Origin: Dryomyza anilis | Lineage: Eukaryota; Arthropoda; Insecta; Diptera; Dryomyzidae | Assembly (NCBI GenBank): GCA_951804985.1 | Contig: OX638130.1 | Coordinates: 122,835,593 to 122,899,592, forward strand | Reading direction: 5' to 3' | DNA length: 64,000 nt | Shown: positions 1-8,957 of the stretch, in pieces | Position numbering within the stretch: position 1 is the stretch's first letter | Layout: each line of letters starts with the position of its first letter | Program-made: the position numbers and the translations under genes | Notes under the pieces: generated by a model | Told to the model about the DNA's origin: nothing | Seen by the model: the letters and a program-made list of their open reading frames with translations, nothing else | Database searches by the model: none

Positions 1-175
1 GCAGCGTGTAAATAAGTTTCGTGACTACAGCGCCACCTTGTGCCTTTTCGCTTCACTAGCGACATGTTTAGCATGGACACAAACCGTTTCCTCATGCAGA
101 CCTTTAGACGTATCACAGAACTGGCTTTCAAGATCCTGTCCATAGATGGTACCAATGGTTCCGGTCACGTGATAG
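1..175. other. coding-like GC-richer island, unassigned
   Basis: This stretch is clearly less AT-rich than what follows. On the + strand, after AG at 29-30, a frame stays open from base 31 (residues MFSMDTNRFLMQTFRRITEL in the middle) and meets a GTAGTT donor-like site at 176. On the - strand another frame is open for about 50 codons and stops at a TAG near base 29 (it includes IYGQDLESQFCDTSK and ends AKRHKVAL). Two open strands means at most one is real. I recognise neither peptide. It could be an exon, a transposon remnant or conserved non-coding DNA; the left edge cuts off the context. Confidence 0.25.
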
Positions 176-1259
176 GTAGTTTTAGAGCAATTGACACCTT
201 TTTTTAGTCGAATATAACTTTCAATTCCTTGTAACGATAATCATTTTCAGAAATACAACTTCTCCTTTGTGAAATAAATTTTAAGATATAAGTTTTTTTT
301 TGAATCAAAATTTTTCTGCGTGTAAATTCTGTCATATCGTGGTAGTAAAATTATTGAACATAGTTGAAAACTCACTTATAGGTTTTTATAATGGATTCTA
401 CCACAGCAGGCAGCAGGGTTAATTAAAATCTATTATGAAAAATTCAACGTTTTCGTTTTACGTTTCAAAGAACTCAGTAACTGAAAATGTTGAATGCTTT
501 TCGGTGATTGCTAGAAATTGTTTTATTTATTTTTACATTTATGATGAGAAAAATCAAAACTACTATGACACGTTAATACTCAAAGAGTAGCTAGATATAA
601 TTTTCAATTTGTATAGAAAGTTATTTGAAAAATAAAATATTAAAACTTGAAATTGTTATTTTCCGCATCATTGAATATATAGCATATATTGAATATTAAA
701 AACAAAAGAAAGTATATTCAAAGAATTCCTCAACATACCACAAACACTTGCCTACGTTCGATAGGCAATTGATTGATATTTTTATTTATTCATTCAATAA
801 CAAACATGGTACATTATTTTATAAATATTTTATTATTTCGTTGCTCTTGAAAAATAATAAATTTGTCCGTATTTTTATAAATAAATACTCAAAATGTGAA
901 AACTTTGAGTTTAATAAATTTAATACTAAAATACTAACTCTTGAAATTAATTTCATAAAAAATATTTTTAGCTCATAAAGTATAATGAAATTTTTAAAAC
1001 TGTTATATATTCTTTTTTTAATTGCAGTGTATAATTTATGATATTCTCTACTCTTAGTAAAATATATAAAATACATTATACGGCAACGCACTTCATCAAC
1101 ACATTAAAGATCTGCTGCCGATCGTTAAAAACCCATCTAAAAATGGTATGTTCCACATTGACTTTCCGCACATTTGCTTTTTATTTTAATGTTTTGCATA
1201 TTATATTTTTATGTAGTAACATATAATTCAATGATAAACATTTTAAAGTATATTTCTGT
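176..1259. other. AT-rich non-coding DNA
   Basis: No gene, RNA or recognisable element seen. The small open frames on both strands overlap each other and have homopolymer-rich composition, so they are chance. Confidence 0.6.
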
Positions 1260-1895
1260 TTTTTTTTTGCCAATGCTGAACAATAGCCAACGGCCAAATG
1301 GTCCTTTGTGCTGCTGCATATGTTGCAGGTCTTTGTAACAGCCTCTTCCGGCATTAATAGTACCGATATAACGTCATAATAAAATTCATAACATTTATTT
1401 GAACATGAAAATGTGCTTCACATGTTCTTCTGCTCGTTTCGAGTTATTATCACCATGAGCAGCAGTCAGGCACATTGAGTCAGGCATATTGAGCCTCATT
1501 AATGACGTTGCGCGCGACGGCATCTTCACAAAATGACCCTTATATGGTACGACGACTGGCTCTTCCAGTCTATTACCGTGTGTCTTTGTAGTACCTACTA
1601 TGCGTGCGCGTTTATATGATTATGTTAGTAATTTCATTTGATGCTTTGCCTGCCGCACACTCACATGTTTGAGTATATGAAATTAGATTCTGTTGCTGAT
1701 GTCCTTCAGAAATTTCCACTGACAATCAACATTAGAGCCCATATTAAGATTTGACGTTTATTGAGTGGTCTCTACGTTTCCGGCGTGGTCATCGTTAATT
1801 TATGTTGGCGCTGGCACAGATTAGCTCTGCTGTTCTGACAGCTGTGAGGTAAATCTGGTTTGTAATGATCCACTCGATGACAAATCCTTCGGCAT
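1260..1895. other. GC-richer unique non-coding island
   Basis: Base composition rises relative to both sides and there is no tandem repetition. It contains GCGCGCGAC near 1512, an E-box-like CATATG near 1316 and several CACATG/ATGTGA words. No open frame of note. This contrast is what conserved regulatory DNA in fly introns often looks like, but that is inference only. Confidence 0.25.
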
Positions 1896-2700
1896 AAAAA
1901 TGTACTTGCTTTTTTGTCTGAAGCAAGTACATCTGAAAATATTAATTAATTACAAAAAAAAGGAAATTTTACTAAAAATTCTCGAAAATTAATAAATAAA
2001 TTAAATTAAAATTAAATGCTCATTTAAAGTACCAATTAATTTTCGTAAAGTTACGTAATATATATAAATCTCTATTATTCGTGTATTTTTTGAAAGAATT
2101 TTGATTTAAATTAAAAACAAACTTTCGTAATATTACAAAATATGTTGACGATTAAATCACGTGAATTGTACATGGGTTTAACAATAATATTTGTAATATT
2201 CTGAACAATATTTGTGTATTTTATGAAAACCTTTGGATAATGAAATCAATATAAATTGTTCCAATAAAATTCACATGTTCTTCTAATGAAATTCACATGT
2301 TCTTCCAATGAAATTCACATGGCATACAAATGTTCTTGCTTTTTTGTCTAAAGCAAGTACATCTAAAAATATTTAATGTTAATTAATTAAATAAATAAAT
2401 GAAATGCTCATTTAACGTCCCAATTAATTTTCGTAAAGTTACGAATTATATAAATCTCTATTATTCGTGTATTTTTGAAAGCATTTTGATTTGAATTAAA
2501 AACAAAGTATAAACAAACTTTCGTAATAATACGAAATATGTTAACGATTAAATCACGTGAATTGTACAAGAGGACTTGCGTATAATTACGAAATATGTTT
2601 AAAAATAATATTTGTAATATTACACACAATAAATGTGTATTTTATGAAAGCTTTTGAATAATGAAATCATTATACATCGTTCCAATGAAATTGTTTTAAG
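1896..2700. repeat. 430-bp tandem duplication, each copy beginning with a small hairpin
   Basis: Copy A (about 1896-2325) and copy B (about 2326-2700) align along their length: both carry the GTGTATTTTTGAAAG-type segment, the GATTAAATCACGTGAATTG segment and the TTTATGAAA segment. The period measured between the TGTACTTGCTTT and TGTTCTTGCTTT anchors (1901 and 2331) is 430 bp. Each copy starts with TACTTGCT/AGCAAGTAC, a stem around a TTTTTGTCT loop (imperfect in copy B). Between the copies sits a short run of a unit containing AAATTCACATGTTCTTC. The copies are diverged, so the duplication is not recent. Confidence 0.8.
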
Positions 2701-2889
2701 TTGTTAAATTATTTTGAATTTAACATGTTTAATTAACTACTTAACTAATTTACTTAATTTAATTTGAATTCAATAATACTGACAATAGTATTAAAATCAA
2801 TTTAAATTTAAAGTCTCTGTAGTTGTCTTCTAATGGAAGTCGTAATATCGGAATAATAAAAATAATCAAAAATACAAAATGGTGATTTC

Positions 2890-3990
2890 AAATTTTTGTT
2901 TTGAAATTTTTTGAACGTTGCTATTTTTGTCGAATAATTTTTGTGGTTTGAAAATGGTGAATTCGACCATTGCGTTCAAAAATTTTTTTTTTCGAAAATT
3001 TTCGAATTATTTTTATGTTTTTTTCGTCCAAAAATTTTTACAAAAATATTTTTTTTCGAACATTTTCGGAATTTGTTGTTTTTGTCGAATACATTTTTTT
3101 TTTGTGAAAAATAGTTATTTCGTACATTGTCTTGATTTGTCGTCCAAAACTTTTTTTTTTAACAAAAATATTTTTTTTCGATCATTTTCGAAATTTGTTG
3201 TTTTTGTCGATTACATTTTTTTTGTGGAAAATAGTTATTTCGTACAGTCTTGTTTTTGTCGTTCAAAACCTTTTTTTTTCGAACATTGCAATTTTTTTTT
3301 TCGAACATTGCCCTCCAAATTTGATTTAACAAATAAATTTTTTTTCGAAATTTTCGAACATTGCTATTTTTGTCGAATACATTTTTTTTGTGGAAAATAG
3401 TTATTTCGTACATTGTCTTGATGTTATCGTCCAAAATCTTTTTTCGAACATTTTTTTTTTTAATAAAATTATTTGTAAAATGGTGGTTTCGAATATTGCA
3501 TTGTTTTTATCGATCATGTTTTTTTTCGAAAATGTTCGAACATTTTTTTTGTCGAATGCATTTTTTGATGGATTATGTTTTCGAACATTGCGTTATTTTT
3601 ATCGCCCAATTCGACCATTGGGTTGTTTTTGTCTTTCAAATTTTTTTTTTCGAAAATGTTCGAATTATTTTTTTTTTGAAAAAGGGTAATTTTGAATATT
3701 GCGTTTTTTCGAAAATTTTCGAACATTTTTTTGTAGTATACATTTTTTGGTAGAAAATAGTTATTCGTACATGGTCTTGTTTTTGTAGTTCAAAATCTTT
3801 TTTTGGAACATTGTCAATTTTTTTTAATAAAATTATTTGGTGGTTTCGAACATTGCATTGTTTTTATCGATCTATATTTTTCGAAAATTTTCGAACATTA
3901 TTTTTGACAAATACATTTTTTGATGGTATGTTTTCGAACATTACATTGTTTTTATCGCACAAACAATTTTTATAACATTGCTATTCTTTC
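2890..3990 (+). repeat. TTCGAA/TTTTTGTCG satellite-like block, copy 1
   Basis: A degenerate tandem repeat built from TTTTCGAAAATTTTCGAAC, ATTGTTGTTTTTGTCGAATA, and GAAAATAGTTATTTCGTAC / GAAAATGGTGATTTCGAAC modules followed by CGTCCAAAA and a T run. A full unit is roughly 100-130 bp but varies. Any frame reads as Phe-rich nonsense, so open frames here are not genes. The same family recurs at 58740-60340 and, inverted, at 63485-64000. Confidence 0.85.
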
Positions 3991-4254
3991 CGAAAAAATA
4001 TTTATTAAAAATATTTTATTTTCGATAAAAAGTGTTTAATTTATTACATTTCCATATTTTTAAAGATTTGAGTTTTATTTCATTTAAGTTTTATAATTTC
4101 CTAACTATTTTTAACCAATAACTATTTTCAACTAATTCGTAATTTTTCGAATATCTATCTGAATATCTACAAATATTTCTTATATTTACTAATCTGACAT
4201 TTAAAGCGAATTCAAAGGGAAATTATAAATAATAAGTAAAATATAAAAAATACA

Positions 4255-4960
4255 GGTTAGGTGGGATCTACAACACCATGTTATGATGGCAAAACCATGT
4301 TATGATAATTGTATTTATTATTGCTGCAATCATATTTACTTTTGTAACTCAGTCCTCGCTTGATTGCTACAATAATGTTTTCAACAGCAATATTTTTCAG
4401 CAATCATTGAATGCTTGTTGCAATCTTCATTTTAAGTTGCAAGCTTCATATTGTTACAATAGATCTTGTTATAGAAATCATTAACTAAGTAGTCCAAGTA
4501 CTGTTGTACTTATCGATTATAACAAGCCAAAATGTGATATTAGACAATCGTCGTGACTAACATGGTAACCACAATAATTAGTTATATAACATGATTTGGG
4601 ATATCATTGAATTATAAAAATCGATCAAACTATTATTGTGGCAATCAGTCATGCTTGAACTAACGTTTTGTTACAATCATTATAACAATAAGAAATGATC
4701 ACGAGAATCATGATATGATTATAACCAATGAAAGTATAATTCTGGCAATCATACATGTTACATACGAAGTATATTTATGCCGCAATTACTATTTATTCTA
4801 TTGGAAAAAATTAATCATCATATTTTTTTTTAGAAAAATTTACTGAATGACTCAATTATTAGAAATTATTATGACATTTAACTATGATCTTAGCCATTAC
4901 TTTATTACAGCATCAATCATAGTATTTTTTGCTACAATCATACTCTGATCATATTCTATT
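4255..4960. repeat. region of recurring GATTGCAAC/ATGATTG words
   Basis: Short words such as CAATCAT, ATGATTGTTACAA and TTGCTACAATCAT recur on both strands every 20-50 bp, with two ATGTTATGAT copies at the left edge (4278-4304). The words are partly self-complementary, so the region can form many small hairpins. No fixed period. It looks like an old, decayed repeat or foldback element; I do not recognise the family. Confidence 0.5.
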
Positions 4961-5689
4961 TGAAAAGGAATTTAAGCAAGAAGAATAATTTCGTAAATGT
5001 GCTCATTATTTTTCGTTACAAAATATTATAAAATACACAAAAGAAGTTAAAAATAATCTAATAATGATCTAAACAAACTTTAAAAATGAAATGATTTTTA
5101 AAATATGTAGGTACAAAAGTTTTTAATATGTTTGTTTCGCTGCATTTACTGCCTCAAGTTAAGTCACAATTCCCGAAGGTTTTAATTAAGAATTGTTTTC
5201 GCATTTATTACAATTGTTGTGCTTGCGTTCACGTCACACGTAATGTGTTACGTTAGGCACGTAAGGCAAAACTTTTGCGAGAGTAACGAACGAGTGGATT
5301 AAACTTTTAATTTCAATGCGAAAAACGTTTTATTTTTCAAAGAGTTTTTCAAAGTGCATGAAAAAGGTGGCAAGAATTATTATTATTAATGAATTTGTTT
5401 GTTGCAATTGCAATAATTTATGTGTGTTGGAAACTATATCATTCAAGATCCCACTGATTTGATCTGATCGTGTGCAAAGAAAAGCCTAAGCAAATGACTT
5501 ATGGAGCCTGCCAAATGGTTTTGCCACTTGCGGGCTTTTTTTTCAACTTCTTCTGTGTGACTTTCAGATTTTAATGCAATTATACTTGATAAATATCTTC
5601 TTCCGTTTTAGCTGTAATTACAAAAGTTTAATTGAGTTTTGTGCGACATTTACTTTTTTCTGTTGTTCTTTTTTTTTGTTTGTTTTAAC
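4961..5689. other. non-coding DNA, mixed composition
   Basis: AT-rich to about 5140, then a GC-richer part (about 5150-5290) with repeated ACGT cores such as CACGTCACACG and ACGTTAGGCACGTAAGG. No open frame or repeat seen. The repeated ACGT cores could be binding sites; this is inference. Confidence 0.3.
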
Positions 5690-5960
5690 GTACTTTGTTT
5701 GCATTTGCTACGTTACGTTATTGTTTTGCCGTATGTTGGAAGGCAGGCAGGCCTGAACTGAACAGAACACTTGATGGTGTCAGCAAAGTTTTTGATTTGT
5801 TGCCAAGTCAAAACGGTTCAGGCAAAACGGCTCGCAGGCACTCAAGCCGTCAGTCTGTCTGTTTAGTCATGTCTGGCGGCAGCTCAGTCGGTCGGCGGCT
5901 TACCGCAATTTTATTATAAAAGTGCTGTCGTCGGTTAAAATCTAATTGAGAGCTATTTTT
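5690..5960 (+). promoter_or_regulatory. possible RNA polymerase II core promoter in a GC-richer island
   Basis: A GC-richer island ends in TATAAAAG at about 5916-5923, the only well-formed TATA box in the neighbourhood, placed after CGGCGGCTTACCGC and about 30 bp before a TCGGTTAA stretch. An initiator-like TCAGTCGG lies upstream near 5885. Sequence downstream is AT-rich with no convincing exon, so if real it would start a non-coding or long-intron transcript. A chance TATA box in AT-rich DNA is the main alternative. Confidence 0.25.
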
Positions 5961-6480
5961 TCAACACGTTTCTGTAAAAGATTTTATTTTCATTTTTTTA
6001 TTCTATGCCATTTTTTGCATACTCACTTTATTATGTGAGTATTTCTTTGCAGTTTATGCTAATAATTGTCAACAGATTGAAAAGAAATTAATTTTGTGAT
6101 TATCATTTTTATAGAGTTTTCGGTTTTATTATTTAAGTCAGCGCTTCATTAATATGTAAATTGAAATTTTAATTAGTTTAGTGCTTAGACAAATATGTGA
6201 AATTGTTCAAATAATGATGCATATGCAAAATGAAAATGTATACGAATAGAATAGATTTATTTGAATTTGTTTGAATGTAATTAGAAAGTTATTCGAATTT
6301 ACCATACGTGTATTACTGAATATGTAATAACTAATCTTAAATACAAATTGTAATAAGATATAATAAGGCGTAAACTAAATATATTGTTAGTTCATTTTAC
6401 CATAATTATTTTTTGAATCAAACATACTTAATTGCTTTTAAATGAAATTATGTTTGGCTCAAAATTCAGTTTATTTTAAC
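5961..6480. other. AT-rich non-coding DNA
   Basis: Nothing recognisable: no repeats of note, no splice-bounded open frames, no TIRs. Confidence 0.55.
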
Positions 6481-6602
6481 TTCTATTATTGTTAAAAACC
6501 AAATTTTTCATGGAAGCACTGGTCCTGTTCACGAAGGTAAGACTTTTTGACAGAGTCTCTTTTGTTGTTTATATAATTTTTTTAAACATAATGTTAATAA
6601 CT

Positions 6603-6725
6603 TTCAGGTCAAACATACGCAAACTACCAAAAGAATCGATCAGAAGTCAGAATGTTTATAAGTTTCAGGTACAAATATACCCAATCTACTGAAGTAGTCG
6701 GTCTAAAGTCAGTATATAAGACAAA
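6603..6725 (+). repeat. diverged 60-bp tandem pair
   Basis: Two adjacent segments both begin TTTCAGGT, continue with AAACATACGC or AAATATACCC, then CAAACTACC or CAATCTACT, and end in AAGTCAG before an A/T stretch. They are about 60 bp each. The TTTCAG at the start of the first resembles a splice acceptor (see findings). Confidence 0.5.
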
Positions 6726-6793
6726 TTGTATTCTGACTTTAAACGCAACAATTTAATGAGTTGTCAGTTCTGATGGTAAATGAAATTTTAATA

Positions 6794-7902
6794 TCGTCAC
6801 TATCATGCCAAAGGGGCGAATGTGTAATTTTTGACATTTGCGTTTTTTTACATTTTTGAATGTTGTTTTTCCTCGAGTATACTGTGCTGACATTGTGTGT
6901 GCTTTTGAGGGATATTTTTGGCCACAAAAGGCAAAACCAAAAGGGCGAATTCAAAAAATTGAAAAATGTTGTCATGCCAAAAGGGCGAATCTTTTCGTTT
7001 TTTTGTCATAACTCCTTATTGGTATAAGATAAAATGGTGGTGTAAAGGGATTAATTGTTTGTTTTTAAAGCACCTATCGATCATCATTATTATTTTAAAA
7101 TATTTATTTGAATTTTTAACATTTGCAAGACAAATTTTTGTTTTTTTTTTTTAAATAATAATGCGAATTGATAGGTGCTTTGAAAACAAACAATAAATGC
7201 CTTTACATTACTATTATATCTAGCATCAATAAAGAGTTATAGCAAATAAACGAAACGATTCGCCCTTTTTGCATGACAAGATTTTCAATTTTTCGAATTT
7301 CTTCTTTTTTTTACTATAACACTTTATTGGTGCGAGATAAAATTGTGGTCTTAACGTATTAATTGTTTGTTTTTATAGCACCTATAAATTGGCATCATTA
7401 TTTAAAAATATTTTGCTAAACATTTTTTCCTGCAAATAACAAATGGCAAATTAATATTTGGCAAACTATTTTAAAATAATGATGCCAATCGGTAGGCGCG
7501 TTAAAAACAAACAATTAATGCATTTAATAATAGTTTGGCACTACAGTCCCGTATAGAACGTCGGCCGAGCTCTCTCACCATTTTGAGCTGTGCGTGTTAT
7601 ATTTGTACTCAAAGTGGTGTGACCTACAGTTTATTGCCGAAGCCGAACGGCGGGTGAGAGCTTTTCATAGGCTATGGTTTTACTCTCGTAGGTTTGCCAT
7701 TTACTGACGAGAGGTAGCGCGGTATAGAAAAATGTTTCTATGAAAAGATGTTTTTAGCTTCAGTCCAGGCTTGAACCGGGGACCTTTCGGCTCGCAGTCC
7801 AACTAACCACTGAGCTACCGCGGCTAATTAATGCATTTACATTTCTATTTTATCCAACATTGTTAAAATTGCACATTCGCCCGTTTGGCATGACAGTAAC
7901 GA
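6794..7902. mobile_element. TIR element with internal hairpins (copy 1), split by a SINE
   Basis: Both ends carry the same inverted repeat: TCGTCACTATCATGCC with AAAGGGGCGAATGTG on the left, and its complement (CACATTCGCCCGTTTGGCAT, then GACAGTAACGA) on the right. TA dinucleotides flank both ends, consistent with a TA target site. Inside, a second inverted repeat starting CATGCCAAAAGGGCGAATC (about 6970) pairs with a block ending at about 7281 to make a roughly 310-bp hairpin, and a second hairpin follows that is split by the SINE at 7528-7825. No transposase frame. Without the SINE and its target repeat the element is about 800 bp. Related copies lie at 12827 and 27520. Confidence 0.85.
7528..7825 (-). 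mobile_element. tRNA-Phe-derived SINE, copy 1
   Basis: Read on the minus strand, the head (about 7757-7825) is tRNA-like: A box TAGCTCAGTGG (plus coordinates 7807-7817) and B box GGTTCAAGCC (7768-7777), with GGTCCCCGGTTCAA between anticodon arm and T loop as in insect tRNA-Phe. A roughly 230-bp unrelated body follows and ends in an ATT-type tail next to 7528. A 14-bp direct repeat AATTAATGCATTTA lies at 7513-7526 and 7826-7839, a classic target-site duplication from retrotransposition. This copy lacks 4 nt of the D-arm/anticodon junction present in the copy at 23728. It has no coding capacity and would depend on a partner LINE. Confidence 0.92.
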
Positions 7903-7904
7903 TA

Positions 7905-8630
7905 TCTAAACATGTTCTTTTTAGAACTGAAATAACAATATGTTTATCTGCAAACATATTTATATTCATTTCGTTTCAAACCACGTTTTCTTCCTGGTAC
8001 ATAAATCTCCAATCATATACTATATGCCTGCAAAATTATGTTTTGAGAGTGACATTTTGAAAGATTTTAAGCAAACAAAGACGAAAAATAGGTTTCGGTA
8101 ATAATAATAATATTCTTAATAATACTCTTTACTACTCAAATCGGAATTTTTGTCATATTTCCAATAGATGGAGGTTTGTGAGAAACATGTAGCACAATGT
8201 AAAATATTGTAAAATTGTGCAACATACTCAAACTATTTTTTTTTGTGTAATTAATTTTGCTAACCTCGTAAAAGCAGTATACCAATTAAATATATACAAA
8301 ATACGAAAATTCATAATTTATATAAATATATTATATATTAAAAGAAAAGTTGCATAAAAGTTAACATCCAGCATATTTTCTTGATGGCCTATAATTCAAA
8401 TGCCACATGATAAGCATTAGAATCAAAATAAATTATAACAATTCTAATTATATATGCGCTACTTTTTTGCTGATTTAGTTGTGAACAAATATTGTATATA
8501 TTCTTTTTTTTCTTGCAATATATTTTAATAATATTTCTGTTATATGTTTTGACTGTAGCAACATCTTTCAGTATTTCGAACAATCTTTCCGCAATGCTGT
8601 ATCGGCAACTCATTGATAGTTGCTGAAAGT
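7905..8630. other. AT-rich non-coding DNA
   Basis: No repeat or gene recognised. The minus-strand frame around 8389-8613 is short, lysine/asparagine-rich and without supporting signals. Confidence 0.5.
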
Positions 8631-8732
8631 TTTCATGGTAAGAGAGAGAGAGAGAGTGGAAAAACTTTCCAAATTATAGATTTTCATGGTAAGAGAGAGA
8701 GAGAGAGTGGAAAAACTTTCCAAATTATAGAC
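8631..8732 (+). repeat. perfect 51-bp tandem duplication containing a GA microsatellite
   Basis: The unit TTTCATGGTAAGAGAGAGAG...TTTCCAAATTATAGA occurs twice in direct tandem (8631-8681, 8682-8732) with no visible difference. 51 is a multiple of 3, which keeps a short frame open, but there is no other sign of coding. Likely a recent slippage or duplication. Confidence 0.85.
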
Positions 8733-8957
8733 TCTTTTAAAGAGGAGGCAATGAAAAACCAAAAAATGTGCGAACTTCCGGTTGTATTACTTACACGGAG
8801 AAAAGTAATTTATTGTGATAACCAACTAAAATTTTCCTACCGATTTTTAGTTATTTACAACAATTTCTTATATTGTTAGTGTCAATAAAGAGCATTAGAA
8901 TTAGTAAGTACAACATTTACATATATGAGATAAAAAGCATGTGTAGTATTATGTTAT

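Noticed and set aside
2918..3400. 160-codon frame in the left satellite-like block, and similar frames at 58922-60327
   Set aside because: Frames follow the TTCGAA/TTTTTGTCG repeat units and are open in several registers and both strands.
7757..7825. tRNA gene call
   Set aside because: The tRNA-like head is attached to a SINE body with target duplication and has a damaged anticodon arm, so it is not a functional tRNA gene; the same holds for 23960-24029.
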